Below, piece by piece: positions 21,289 to 33,099 of a DNA stretch of 64,000 nt. The notes under the pieces are model-generated. The model saw only the letters and a program-made list of their open reading frames with translations, searched no databases and was not told the DNA's origin. Position 1 is the first letter of the stretch. Every line of letters begins with the position of its first letter. Origin of the DNA: Puccinia triticina. Its lineage: Eukaryota; Basidiomycota; Pucciniomycetes; Pucciniales; Pucciniaceae. The DNA is taken from positions 3,740,001-3,804,000 of the forward strand of contig NC_070568.1 of assembly GCF_026914185.1 (NCBI RefSeq), written 5' to 3'. The translations under genes were made by a program, and so were the position numbers.

Positions 21289-23268
21289 ACTGAGTTCTCT
21301 TATCAAGACAATCATTGAGTGTGTGTGTGTGTGTGTGTGTGTGCACATGTATATAGATAGACCCCAAAAAACGTTGACTGTTTCTTTTTTTTAGCTTGAA
21401 GAGTGCTCTAGACTTCTGATCCTAATTTCTCCACAAGTACATACAGCCACCAAGAGAGAATCTTTCATTGGAGGTTGGGATGCAGTGTCTCTTGTACTTC
21501 TTGTGCTTTTGTTGCTCCACTTGGGAATAAACACCCCTCTTTCATCCTGTGTGTGTTTCCTCTGCATGATGGCAGGTTGATCTGTAAGGTCGTGGAATAC
21601 ATGTGATAAGGTATGGAGTTTCTGGAGGATCTATGTCTTGGCTAGGTTATTTGGAACCCTAGCGACTTCTATACATATCTCTCCCCTGAGGCTTCAATCC
21701 TCCATTGGCTCCAATAAGCACAGCCACAAAACTCCTTCTCTTGCACTGATCTGCCCTGTGAAGCAGAGACCTGTCAATGATGATCAGGAGAATTTAAGGA
21801 TGCTGGAGAAAAAATAAATAAATATTCAATAACAATTTGCGTTTGACTGGTTGAAATGTCTCCCAGCCGGCAACGTTTTGCAATCTTGATGTCCGGTGTT
21901 GTAAACACAACCTTTCCGGCTGACATGCACTTGGTTAGCAAGATTTGTTCAATCTTGTGAACCAGCAGGAAGGAATTCTGGGGAGAATGCCTCTGGGCCA
22001 ACAAGAAAATACAAGCTGTTCAACTGGGAAAAATCCCTTCTGGTTGAACTCCAAAATAATTGTACAGTCCCATTGACCAGAAATGTAAGGACTTGCGATG
22101 TTCTTCACTGAGAGCGTCAAAGACGTGGCACAAGGGACAAGGCAGAGAGCTTAGAGTTGTTCTAGGACCAAACACTGGGGGGTTTGATGACTTGCTTGGA
22201 GAGTGTGAGCCTGAGTCTCTATAGTGACAGCAGGACACATGAAAAAGGGGGGGGGCAATATTTGGATTTCTTTGGATAAAGAAAATACAAATATAAGAGA
22301 GAGAGAGAGAAAGAGAAAGAGACTGAGCAGATTCACGATTGAGCAGATATTCAAGGCTATTCTGGTTGGAATGCACATCCACTGGCAATGCTACCTCTTT
22401 AGAAGCCTTCTGCCAAGCTGTGCTAGAGAGTGCAACAGCCTCCTCTCAGCAAAGAAACGTGGATGGCTTCTGGATTAGACAAGTTTAATCCAGCCAAATT
22501 TTTTTAGCTTCCTTCTGGATAGTCAAGTTTCTTTAAAGGGAAACCTATGTGGTTTGTTTCTTACAAAAACCACAGAAAAAGAATGATGTTAAGCAGGGAC
22601 AGACCTGTGATCAAGGATGAGGAAAAGGCCAGCAAAAGAAGAGCAATCAAGCAGACACAGAGTTGTATCTCTGAGATAAACAAGGTTCAGTGAAAGAGGT
22701 TACTTACTGCCAATATCCTAGGCGCCTGTGACAGTAGGTATACTGGGAGCATGGTAATCTCTTTGGTGGTGATCCTGGGGTTATCTGGGATGTGGTTTTG
22801 GTGTGCTGAAGTCTGTTGATCCTCCTCAGGCAAGGGGGATCCTGACTACAAAAATTTTCACAGTTTGCTTATGTATGTAATTTACATACGTACATGTGGT
22901 TTGGCGCGCCTGGCAGCGCTTACACGTCACAACTGCGCATGCGCGCCACAACTCAAGAACTCAGGGAAGGAGTGGAGTTACAAAGAAATGGTGAGTTGTA
23001 ACTAAGGTTAAAATTGCATGGGGAAACAGAATATGAAGTCAAAACAAGGTTATCTCTTAATATGAAAAAGATATAAAGTAATTCATATGTAACAAAGGTA
23101 GAAAAGGCAGCTTTTAGGTCAGCTGTATTGACTCTAAGGCTGACAGAGAGAATGAAGTGAGTTCTCTCATGTACAAGATTATCTAGAAGGGAGCGGGAAA
23201 GAGAAGAAGCTCACCTGGCTCAGAGAGAATGAAGTCAGCTCTCTGATGAGCCAGGGAAGAAGGAGAGG
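21289..23268. other. Region without a convincing gene
   Basis: It holds a (TG)n microsatellite (21319-21343) and a GAGA-rich stretch near 22296-22320. Between 21774 and 22390 on the minus strand, adjacent frames read like protein (FLLVHKIEQILLTK; LSEEHRKSLHFWSMGLYNY) but are frameshifted against each other. This may be an old, decayed coding fragment of unknown family. Nothing else is recognised. Confidence 0.45.
21319..21343. repeat. (TG)n microsatellite
   Basis: About twelve uninterrupted TG dinucleotides. Confidence 0.95.
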
Positions 23269-23469
23269 GCCAGTGTGGCGCCGGTATAATTGGTGAAATA
23301 ATTGGTAGCAATATAATTTGTGAAATTTCAATTATTTCACCTGAAATAAAAATTCATGATTATATTGCTCAGGCCTGGTTTGGCACCAATATAATCAGCA
23401 ATGTATTTCATATATATTTCACAATTATATTGATGAAATACTGGTGGTGTTTGCCAAACCAATATAAAC

Positions 23470-26145
23470 GTTATCATGTAATTACAATTATAACACCTCA
23501 ATATATTGGCAGCTCACAAGTTCAGACCCAGTAGCTCACAAGGTCAGCCAACAATGGAAAACTAACACCCACCCAACCCAACACCTGCAATATCTCCAGA
23601 CAGCCAAGTACACACCCAGCCATTGCCTTGAACACCTATTTGTTGAGGTTTTGGCCACAGACAAGGTTGTCCAAGAGGAGGAGCAATTCAGAACTCAAGA
23701 AGTCATGAAGCTACTCAGCAAGCAACTGACTGCCTTGCCTAGAGATTCTCAACCAATCGGTACACAAGATTTGCAAACTGGTAACAATGAAGAACTCAAT
23801 GAATCACTAATCTTAGTTTGACCACATTGTGCTGTGTGCCTGAACATACCTTAAACAATGCTAAATGAATTGGTTGCCAATTTGCAAAACAGACTAAAGA
23901 AATTACGTACAACTAAAAAAACCCAACTAAATGCAAAAAAGTAGGTAAACAGGTAACAACAAAGGGTAGTTACGTTACTCTACGTTATCCAATGTTTTTG
24001 GATAACGTAACTACCCTTGTTACCCGGGGCTCCCCGTTACTTTACTAGTAATGGGGGCATTTTAAGCCCTGCGTGTAACGTAACGGGCCTCAAAAAAGCG
24101 GCCCGTTATCGCGTTATCCGCTAGATAACGCAAAAACAGACCGATTAAGGCTGTTTTTGCCTCAATATTCACTTAATATCAGCGGCCAATGCAAAAACAG
24201 ACCATTGGAGGCTGTTTTTGCCTTGATATTTGCTTATTATCAGGGGCCATGCGTGCCCCAATAACGTAAATAAAATAAAAATAAGGGCCTTCCTGTGGTG
24301 CGATAATGTAATTGCACCAAATTTATGCGTAACGCATAGATAACGGCAAAAATTCTGTTACGTTACCATTATCTACGCGTTACGCGTAGCGTAACTACCC
24401 TTTGTTGCAGGTAATTGGATGGGCCTTACATACCTAAAGGCTAACTGTCTTTTCAGGGCCAAACAAGCACACACCAGGATTTCTCAATGGCATGCTGGCA
24501 AGACATCAAGGGAGGAGCAACAATGGGCCTTTAATTTACACTTATTGGTAAAGTAAAGATAGAGTAGATGTTTTGTGCTCAATACTATAACAGATAGAAC
24601 TCAAATCAGTAAATAAGTTTTCTTTACTGTAACACATTTGATTTTATAATTTTTTTACAGGTGCGGTATCAGTTAGGGTAATTTTTTGTTTTGTTGATGG
24701 GAGCTTGCAAAAGGCTCCTTATAACCACAACAAGGCATTTGAACCTAGCCTTGCCCCTTTTTATTTCAATAAGCAGGGGTAAAAGTATATTTAAACCCGC
24801 TTTTACCCCTGGTTATTGAAATAACTAGGGTTGAAACATGTTCAATAGGGCTCTCTACCATATCAGCCCATTGGAAAAAAATTTCTTTACTATAACCAGT
24901 AAAGTACCAGAGATGATAAAAAAATTTATACTCTACTGGAAGGGTCTGGTTATAGTAAAGTAAAGTAGAGGCCCACCTTTGGGAGGAGGAATCTTACCTG
25001 GCGAGCTGCTTGCTGGGGAAGGGAATTGCCCAGGAGGAAGCCTTCTCAGGAACCGGGCACACTGATTTTTAAACTGCTCGCAGGAATCTTGCCCAGAGTT
25101 GCCCTGCAAGCAGAAGAAGCCTCAAGTATGAGTATGTACATTTACCCACACACCAGAGATGATTACTCCCTGGAAAGTACCTTGTAGGTCATTGGCAAAG
25201 AGGTACAAGATGCTTTGGCGAGCAGGTGCAAGTTGCTTGCCCAAAGGGGTTCTATCCCTGCCAGCAGGGTAGAGAGAACCACTTGGTTGGGTATCCTCAT
25301 TGGCAAGAACATAAAATTAGATCGCTGTGGAGGAAGCCTCTCTGGAAAGCCAATATGCTTTTTGACTCTTCCTTGGAATCATCCCTGGCAAGTGCCAAAA
25401 GCCCCAAGAATTTCTCTGCTCGCCCGGAGGATTCCTCTGGTGCAGTCACCTTGCACCTGCTTGCTGAGAAATATTCCTTTTCAAGCAAGGTTGTAAGTTA
25501 TCCTGGCGGAACTGAAAGAAGATTCATCCCTACCAAGTACAAAGGCGTACCCGTTTGGAAAGCCCCACCAGCAAGTGTGTGCATCCCACTTTCCCAGGAT
25601 GATTCCTGGACCTTGGCAAGCAGGTGCCAGGTTGTAGGTACTTACTATTAATCTACTAGTACTACGTGCATATGTTTTTTTTTCCAGTCCAATAACCATG
25701 GGGATGTCCCAAAAGGAGAATTTTTCAGGCTGGATTCATCCCCCCCCCCCATTGTGCCCCCTCCGCTGTGATCACCAAGCCCGCTCAAGAAATGCACATC
25801 CTCATCTCTCTCATGTCTTTGGATGTAATTTCTTCACTGATGATAAAAGCCCCTCCCACAAATGTATATTGTTCCTTTTTGCTTATTCTCCAACAAAAAA
25901 AAAGAATCAATGGACGGAAAGTAATGATGTCATTCAACCATTGAGGCAGGAACCGCAGTTTAACTGTTGCAGAAGGTGGAGGGGCTGAGGGAGAGAGAAG
26001 CAATGATATCTGATTGATTGCCCAAATCAAGAGCTTGAAAGCTTGCTTGGTGAGGACCTTAGGAATTGGCAGAGGGTCAAGCCTGAAGGTGTGCAATCAA
26101 AAGGGGTGTCCAAGGTTGAGCATGAATTCTGAGCAATATAATCAT
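23470..26145 (+). repeat. Left copy of an inverted duplication (interrupted)
   Basis: The blocks 23470-23840 and 25740-26145 are, on the opposite strand, contiguous in the right copy at 26350-27090. The left copy therefore carries an insertion of about 1.9 kb (about 23845-25735), which itself contains a 451-bp TIR element. In the forward sense the left copy still reads like the end of a protein (VVQEEEQFRTQEVMKLLSKQL, then ELNESLILV and a stop near 23820). This is probably an element-encoded accessory protein that I cannot identify. Confidence 0.65.
23957..24407. mobile_element. CAACA/7-bp-TSD element, copy B (451 bp)
   Basis: The ends are CAACAAAGGGTAGTTACG and CGTAACTACCCTTTGTTG, with the perfect direct repeat CAGGTAA on both sides (23950-23956 and 24408-24414). 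Immediately inside the left end an inverse copy of the terminus (GGATAACGTAACTACCC) allows a hairpin. Two copies of a GCAAAAACAGACC.. block lie in the middle. It is non-coding. Confidence 0.87.
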
Positions 26146-26349
26146 GAATTTTTATTTTAGGTGAAATAATTGACAATTCACAAATTAAATTGCTACCAAT
26201 TATTCAACCAATTATACCAGCGCCAAACGGGGCCTCAGTGTTTGTCAGTACAGGTGTAATGAACCCACCACCAGGCTTTCCGCCTCCATTGGCCTCAAAC
26301 CCACCACAAACAACAAGAAATCCTGCGTTGTTTGGACTTCCACTCATCT

Positions 26350-27090
26350 TGCCTTGAAGCCCTCAGTCTCAACCTTGGACACCCCTCTCAATTGCACACC
26401 TTCAGGCTTGAACCGTTGTCACTCTCTAAGGTCCTTGCTAAGCAAGCTTTCAAGCTCTTGATTTGGGTGATTGATCAGATATCATTGCTTCTCTCTCCCT
26501 CAGCCCCCCCACCGTCTGCAACAGTCCAACTGTGGTTCCTGCCTTGACACGCGAATGACATCATTACCTTCCTTCCATTGATTTTTTTTTTTTTGTAGAA
26601 TAAACACAAAGGAAAAATATACATTTGTGGGAGGGGCTTTCATCATCAGTGAAGAAATTGCGTCCAAAGACATGAGAGAGATGAGGATGTGGATTTTTTG
26701 AGCGGACTAGGTGATCACAGCGGAACAATGTGGTCAAACTAAGATTATGAATTCATCAAGTTCTTCATTGTTACCAGTTTGCAAATCTTGTGTAACAATT
26801 GGTTGAGAATCTTGAGGCAAGGCAGTCAGTTGCTTGCTGATTAGCCGCATGACTTCTTGAGTTTCAAATCACTCCTCCTCTCAGATGACCTTGTCTGCAG
26901 CCAAAGATTCTGCAAATAGGTGTTCAAGGCAATGGCTGGGTGTGTGCTTGGTCCTCTGGAGAGAGTGCAGGTGTTGGGTTGGGTGGTTGTTGGTTGTCCA
27001 TTGTTGGTTAACCTTGTGAGATACTGGGTCTGAACTGGTGAGATGCTAATATATTGAGGTGTAATAATTGTAATTACATGATAATGTGTA
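26350..27090 (-). repeat. Right copy of the inverted duplication
   Basis: Read on the minus strand this segment matches the two left blocks at 23470-23840 and 25740-26145 without the 1.9-kb insert. Its frames are broken by stops. The two copies face each other across the right TIR of the Harbinger-like element. Confidence 0.7.
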
Positions 27091-27099
27091 TACACCACG

Positions 27100-27480
27100 G
27101 GGTGCATTCCTGGAAATGCGCTGCATCCCGCGGACGTTTCTGACTGAGAAATGTCCAGAGGATGTCCGTGGAGCATCCAGCGGACGCAAGGGGCAATGAG
27201 CATCACTTGGACGCTTCCGGAAGCGTCCAAGTGATGCTTTGTCCTTCAAACCATTGGGCGGACATCAAAAATTGAAGCCGTCCATTGGATAATCTCAAAT
27301 TGAGAGTGCCCAATGGACATCTTGACAGTCCAAACACACTCAATCAGGTCTCCTCTTGATGACCGGTCTGTGCCAGTCATTGAGGGGACTCAGGTCTCCT
27401 CTTGATGACCAGTCTCTACCAGTCATCAAGAGGGTCTTGCCGGTCATCAAGCAATGGACATGATACTTGGAATAGGATCA
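27100..27480. repeat. Palindrome-rich segment
   Basis: Successive inverted repeats built on GTCCGC/GCGGAC and GTCCATTGG words are followed by GATGACCGGTC..CAGTCATTGAG modules like those at 7900-8830. It includes the perfect 40-bp palindrome at 27199-27238. No terminal inverted repeats enclosing the segment were found. Confidence 0.7.
27199..27238. repeat. Perfect 40-bp palindrome
   Basis: AGCATCACTTGGACGCTTCC is followed directly by its exact inverse complement, with no spacer. A gapless perfect palindrome of this length would form a cruciform or a blunt hairpin. Confidence 0.95.
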
Positions 27481-27515
27481 GGTTCTGTCATGACCAAGAA
27501 TTTGGAACTTCTATC

Positions 27516-27861
27516 TGTCAGGCTTAGGGATGCCATGAGGTAAGACCTCTTCTAGCTGCACTGGTGACTGGGCTATGTAGCGCGCAGATTAAGCACGCTA
27601 AAATAAAGAAATAATAGATTTATTTTTGGTATGTATGTTTAACAGAGGGGCCACAAGCACGTGGGATATTTGAGTGCCTCTGGGGTACTACAGAGCCTGC
27701 TGAGCAGGGGTATTTAGGCTCCTGTGTCTTCTGGGGCCCTGTAACAGGGGTTAGTTTTGAACTTGTAAAGCTCCCAGGATTTTACTTGAAATTTAATTCC
27801 AAGTATGTAGTTAAAAAAAGAGATCAGGAATTACTCAAAGCAGTAGTCCTTTAGACAAAGG
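27516..27861 (+). repeat. LTR relic, related to 16688-17922
   Basis: The segment starts TGTCAGGCTTAGGGATGCC and shares, in the same order, the AACAGAGGGGCC, GTGCCTCTGGGG and GAGCAGGGGTA blocks of the LTR at 16688. It is cut by the solo LTR at 27867. The continuation after 29537 (AGGCAGTACAGGATG.. to about 30000) shares the paired GGCCTTC../AAGGCC motif of that LTR. The right end was not located. Confidence 0.6.
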
Positions 27862-27866
27862 CCAAG

Positions 27867-29531
27867 TGTCAGCTGGCTACTATGGCAGAGCCACCGTGAC
27901 ATAAAAATATACAAATAAAATATGAAAAGTAGTTTTACATATGAAAGAGACATTATTACTCTTACATATGTAAAACTACGCAAAAAACATTAAAAACACT
28001 TATAAATAATTAATTACTTAGCTTTGTGTAATTAATAAGTAAAATATTATGAAAGATTCTGATTCTACGGGTAAAATAACCTAGGGTACCTCACTTACAT
28101 GTACCCTTAATTATTATCCCTTCCTTGTGTAAACTACCTTCAAAGTTTACGCAAGTGCATCACGCCCCGCGTGGATGCACTTGTATGCACATATATATAT
28201 AAGTACATATATTTACAACCATTTTCAGTGACGTAACTGAGGTGTTGTGTACAGTTCAAAAGATAGCTTTATTTGTTGCGTGGCGCACCCAAGCCCGCGT
28301 GCTTTGTTGCCTAGAGCTCAAGCCCGCGCTCCTAGTGTAAATATATGCATAATGCATAAACTAGCCCGCAACCAAAGAGCTCAGGTTACCAATAAGTAAG
28401 AATGGGCCAGAATACGCCCCAATAACAATATTACATGTGTTATAGGGCTTGTACACATGTAATTAATCACCAAACAAGATGTAATTACCACGTCATTCAA
28501 TATAAAAACATTCTAGACTGGAAAGAGCTCTTGCAGCGTGCACAGGAGACACTAGAAAGCGCCCCAGCTTCTCCCAAGCCTCACTACACGTAAATTACAA
28601 CTGTAGTAAATATGTAGAAGGGGTCAAATGAACTGGAGCAATCAATAAGCGCCTCCAGAACATGTATAAAGCACTGCTTACACGTGTACTAATACACAGA
28701 AGCCAGTTCTAGTACCTTCTGTGGCACATTTTCACGGAAATGAGCGTCACAGAACCCCCAAACCAGCCCCCATGACGTGTAAGGCACGTGTAAAATCACG
28801 CAGAACCTCTGTAAAAGGTCCTTGGCAACCCTTGTATCCAAGCCCCAAGGTTCCACGACCCACAGCGCCTTCTAGCGCAACCAAATTGCCTCAGAATGCG
28901 CCCACAAGTGTCCCCATGTCCCCTGGGCGCCCCTGGAGGCCTGCCTAGGCTATATAAAGGGCCCTTTCTCCGCCCAAAAGGAGATTCCCCAGCTTTACAT
29001 TACCTATTAGAATTTTACCCGCCTTCAACAGCCTCATTAGCCTGTGATTTGCCAGGTAAAATACCTACTTTCGTGATTTTTAGCCCCAATTTCCGCCCTG
29101 AAGCTGCCCAGTAACCACCCTGCCCTCAAGATTACCTCCTCTGAGCGCCTCCAACTGCCCAACTTCACGCCTGAAGAACCTCAAGTGCCTCTAGGGTCTT
29201 ATACTAGTAAGTTTAAGCCCCTTCTCTTGAGATTCTCTGCCATTTCTTTCTGGGATTTAAACCACACCTGTTTACAGGCCCCAGTTCTTCATTCTAGAGG
29301 GATTAAACACCCCTGATTTATCAGGCCCCTCTTTAAAATTAATTATATTCATTTTATTACGTCAAATTGGCCCAAATTGGCCCAAATTGCCTTGTTCTTA
29401 CGCCATAATTCCCAACAATTACGTTGGAATTAACCCTTATAACCTTGTCTTAGAGTTTTATAACTCTAATCTTTTGCTTTGCACCACGTGTAGCTAGAAG
29501 GATAATACCCTTGGCATCACGTAGGCTGACA
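27867..29531 (+). mobile_element. Solo LTR of Ty3 type (1665 bp), nested in another LTR
   Basis: The ends TGTCAGC and GCTGACA are perfect inverses, and CCAAG is duplicated on both sides (27862-27866 and 29532-29536). Blocks along its length resemble the LTR at 3728-4707, including AAGAATGGGCCAGAATACGCCCC against a similar block near 3900 and a TATA box (28950-28959). It has no internal region, so it is a solo LTR. Open frames inside it (28721-29114) are part of the LTR. Confidence 0.88.
28950..28959 (+). promoter_or_regulatory. TATA box of the solo LTR
   Basis: CTATATAAAG sits in the second half of the LTR, at a position comparable to the TATA box of the LTR at 3728. Confidence 0.45.
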
Positions 29532-30047
29532 CCAAGAGGCAGTACAGGATGATCTTGCCAAGGGGCTGTCTGGAGAAACATAGCCAGGAAGTGAAGGTTT
29601 TGGCAAGGCAGACAATGCAAGGATTCAGAATGTTGACAATTTCTGAGGAGGGGGCCTTCAATCACTCAAAGGCCCTCCTTTTATCCTGTACTGGCTATAG
29701 GAGGTGGCAACAGATCTCTACTAGATTGCATTTCTTTTTACCAAGTATCTCACCCCTTTGGCTAGATCTTGGTGAATTATACTTTGAGCTCTGCTCCCTC
29801 AGTCTCTTCCAGGCTACATGCAGTTCCTGATCTCATTGGTCCCTTGGCCGGAATTGCTTTTGCATAGCTTTTAAGGGTAATCCGCATGTTCTCCATGCAT
29901 GCGGTTAATTCTAAGATTTCCAGGTTAAGAGAGCAACTTGGCTCCTAATTAATCCTGCCCTAAATTCTTCTGAGGTCTAGATGGCAAGACACTAAGGTCT
30001 CTACAGGCCAGGACTACACAAGAGACAACTAGTGATCAAACTGTGTA

Positions 30048-30809
30048 ATGTTCCTCAGGCTTAGACTCCACCTCGTTCGTTCCACCCCCCAAACCAGCCA
30101 ATTACACCCCCCGACAGCATGGACAGCAAAGACCAACAGCCCCGCAAAACCAGGACAAACGGGTACAGGCCGTCCGCTTGGCCGACCTGCTGGAGTCGCG
30201 GGAATCACGGATGAAGCCCCCCACTTGGATGAACTCTCAGCCTCCTGCCTGGCCCAGGTGGACGGGCAGGTTGATGCTCTGTCACATAGCTTCTCGGACT
30301 GGCACCTGACGGCCGTTGATGATGACACTCGCGTAGCCGCCACAGCCAGCGACCTGGACGCAATCAAGAAAATCAGTGTCTCGGTGGCGACCAAAGACAA
30401 CGAGTTTGTCCCTGAAGACCCTCAATTCAACAAGGCCTCCCTCCTGGAGGCTTTCCTTGCCGGTATCAAGGAGAGGAGCGCCAAGTATGTACCGTCTCCT
30501 CTCAGAACAACCCACCAATTCCACAAAGGGTGTTGCTTACGTGGCCCACCCATACCAGGACGGAGATCATTGTCAATCCCCCTGACGCTTGAAGCCCGAA
30601 TTCACCGACCGACCGCTAGACGATTGCTCTCAGCGACCTCACCGAGTCCTGATCTTATCCCAATTTCCTTCCCAATCCCCGGCCGCCCTGCGGACCACTC
30701 ACCCCCGCTCACAAACTCTCATGCCCCCGATCCTTTGTCAATAGTCCAACTTCGATCAGCCAACACCGCCGCGGAGGTCCCAGTCAACCACGGCTTGCGC
30801 GATCCCTGA
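30048..30809 (+). pseudogene. Unrecognised protein fragment upstream of an LTR start
   Basis: A GC-rich frame differs sharply in composition from its surroundings. Around 30340-30490 it reads like a folded protein (DLDAIKKISVSV, then NKASLLEAFLAGIKERSAKY). The part after 30490 is Pro/Ser-rich and low in quality. About 85 bp after its end lie a purine run and a TGTGAAGACC LTR-like start. The position fits the coding region of an LTR element, but I recognise no gag or pol motif. The ATG at 30048 is arbitrary. Confidence 0.35.
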
Positions 30810-30879
30810 GTAAATCCAACGGCCACCCTCCGACACGTCCCCCTTGTCTAACCTGGAGGGACCCTCCCCCTCATTTTTT

Positions 30880-31205
30880 TATAGGGGGGGAGACTGTGAA
30901 GACCCCGAGTGCTACAAGGCGCACTACAAGGTTTCACAAGGAAAATCTCAGGCCCCTTTCCCGTTTGACTATATCTTCTGTGTTTAGTCTCTCTTTCAAT
31001 GCCCTAGTGAAAACTTCAAGAAGTATAATACAATACAGATCAAAATCAAAATGAAATTTGACCAGGATCACACAAGCAAGTATTAAATCCTCTACAAGAT
31101 TTCCAAATTCCAACCTGACATTTCCTGGACAATATGGGCAGTAAAACTATAGTTTCTACCAACATACCTGTGGCCTCTAAAGACCACCCAGATGATTCCC
31201 ACCTA
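30880..31205 (+). repeat. Polypurine tract and LTR-like start
   Basis: ATAGGGGGGGAGAC is directly followed by TGTGAAGACCCCGAG (30895), the arrangement of a polypurine tract and a 3' LTR. The LTR end was not found before the MITE at 31215, so only the start is supported. Confidence 0.4.
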
Positions 31206-31214
31206 AAATACTAA

Positions 31215-31986
31215 GGCCCCGTTTGGCGCCAATGTAATTGGTGAAATAATCACCGGTGAAATAATGCGTGCCATTTTGATTATTTCACCTGAAATAAAAT
31301 GTAATTCAACGTATCGCTGGCGTTTGTCAGTACATCAAAATAAACCCAGCCAGCCAACCACCCACCTCTTGATCAACCAAGAAAGCGAATGGACAAACTC
31401 ACCCTCCACTCGATGACCACCCACCTGGTCATTGAGTGGCTATAGCCTATGACCCACCTCACCCACTCAATGACCCAGTCGGCCATTGTGTGGATGTATT
31501 GTAGTCCACCCAATGAACAGGACAGTCATTGAGTGGACTTATATCCACTCAATGGACCGGTTGGTCATTGAGTGGAGTATGTTCCACGCAACAACCGGCC
31601 GGGTCACTGAGTGGATACCTACTCCACTTGATGACCAACCGGGCCATCAAGTGGAGTATTTATTCACTTGATGACCAACTGGGCTATTGAGTGGATAAGT
31701 CCATTCAATGACCCGGTTGGTCATTGAGCAAGTGAAGTGTTGTATCCACTCAATGACCAACTGGGCCATTGAGTGGATACATTGAGCTAGTGGAGTGTTG
31801 TATCCACTCGATGAGGTTGGGAGTTGCAAGGGGTGGGTCTGATTTAGCTGCCAATCTATTGGCATGTAGGAACTGTAATTTGTAATCTTTTCATATTTTG
31901 GATATATCGGTTTGCCAAACGCCATTGGCATTTTACCAATATAATTGTGAAATATGTTGCTGATTATATTGGTGCCAAACAGGGCC
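31215..31986. mobile_element. Harbinger-like MITE (772 bp) with palindrome array
   Basis: The ends are GGCCCCGTTTGGCGCCAAT and ATTGGTGCCAAACAGGGCC, flanked by the 3-bp duplication TAA (31212-31214 and 31987-31989). TAA/TTA targets and GGCCC-type ends fit PIF/Harbinger. Between 31380 and 31815 lies an array of TCCACTCAATGACC..GGTCATTGAGTGGA modules. No transposase is present. Confidence 0.85.
31380..31815. repeat. TGACC/GGTCA palindrome array
   Basis: About ten inverted pairs of the half-site CACTCAATGACC, or CACTTGATGACC, are spaced about 40-45 bp apart. Neighbouring half-sites pair across short loops. It is the same kind of module as at 7900-8830, though in an element with different ends. 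Confidence 0.8.
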
Positions 31987-32168
31987 TAAGTAAACCCCCG
32001 ATTTCTCCCCAAGTACCCGGTTCTTTGAAATACTTGCTTCTGACTCCCAATATCCATTGAAATCAAGAGGGATCTCCAACAGCTCATTCTTTGTTGCCCA
32101 GCAAAAAAATATGCCTATGTATAACTGAGTTGATTCCCAGTTGTGATTCAGTTGAAAGGTGATCTATG

Positions 32169-33038
32169 CAATGGTGAAAGACTTTTGCTACGGAGAGCAT
32201 GGGGCAGCCCAAAGTGCGCACTTTTTTGGCCTGGCTACCCTGTTCTATTTTGCAGCTTTTTGGGGCTATGCTTGCGCTTTTTGGGCCAAGTGTGTAGCTT
32301 TTGTGTTTTTTAGCCACTATTTATAGCCATAAGATAGCCCAAAAGAGCTGCGCTAACACTAAAAAGGAACACACTGTGCTCTTTTATAGCGTTTTCAAAG
32401 CGCTCTTTGTACGCTTTTTTCCCGGAGGGGGTAGCTGTTATTTTGTACTTCATGGGGTATTGGGAAAAAAAACCACCTACAATTAGTGATATTCCTTTTC
32501 CGCCTGAATTTTGGTTTTATATGAGGCCCATCAATCAGAGTCTGACATGCAGAAAACTCACTGAGTATGGGGATGAATTTCCAAGCAAGTATGCATATGT
32601 ATATATGAGGCAAGCTGCCTCCAGCTTCTAGTAGAACCCTGTAACACATTGAGGCTGCTAGGCAGCTACGCTTTTGTAGTGCACAAGCGCATGCAGGGCA
32701 TTGAGGCTGCTGGGCAGCTACGCTTTTGTAGCGCAAAAGCGCATATAGCACATTGAGGCTGCTGCGCAGCTGCGCTTTTGTAGAGCAAAAGCGCATGTAG
32801 TGCACAAATGGTGGGAATAAAGTATTTTTGTGCTGCGCTATTTTGTAGCAAAATCACAGCTTTTTGTGCTGCGCTTGCGCTTTTTCACCGGGTAAAAAAG
32901 CGCCTGTGAGCTACATTTAGCCGTAGCGCAGCTTTTTATGGCTGCGCTACAGCTTTATGGGAGGAGCACGTAGAAGGTACCCGCTGCGCTACGCTAAAAC
33001 AGGCGCTTTTTGTAGCGCAGCGTGGCCTTTCGCCATTG
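32169..33038. mobile_element. CAATGG/7-bp-TSD element, copy E (870 bp)
   Basis: The ends are CAATGGTGAAAGACTTTTG and, in inverse, CAATGGCGAAAGGCCACGC. They are flanked by ATCTATG (32162-32168) and ATCTATT (33039-33045), a 7-bp repeat with one mismatch. The interior is made of variants of TTTTGTAGCGCAAAAGCGC and its inverse, including three tandem 52-bp units (32647-32805). Open frames inside are artefacts of the repeats. Confidence 0.65.
32647..32805. repeat. 52-bp tandem repeat, three units
   Basis: CATTGAGGCTGCT recurs at 32647, 32699 and 32751. Each unit also contains AGCTACGCTTTTGTAG and its near inverse AAAAGCGCAT. Confidence 0.85.
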
Positions 33039-33099
33039 ATCTATTTCTTCAGGCCAAAATCATTAGAAATTTGTGGATGGCTTGACATCTCCTTAGCAT

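Larger units (their letters stand above)
23269..26234. mobile_element. Harbinger-like TIR element with nested insertions
   Basis: About 95 bp at the left (GGCGCCGGTATAATTGG.. from 23277) match in inverse the right end that finishes GCCAAACGGGGCC at 26234. The right terminus is the GGCCCCGTTTGGC end shared by the TAA-flanked MITEs elsewhere in the window. The left terminus has mutated to GGCCAGTGTGGCG and no target duplication survives. A second element of the same class starts at 23372 (GGCCTGGTTTGGCACC), directly after the left TIR, so elements are nested here. Confidence 0.65.

Noticed and set aside
24526..24977. Possible TIR element with TGGGCCTYTA ends
   Set aside because: The ends match at only about 15 of 20 positions and no target duplication is visible.
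28721..29114. Two plus-strand frames inside the solo LTR
   Set aside because: They lie wholly inside the LTR at 27867-29531 around its TATA box and have no domain.
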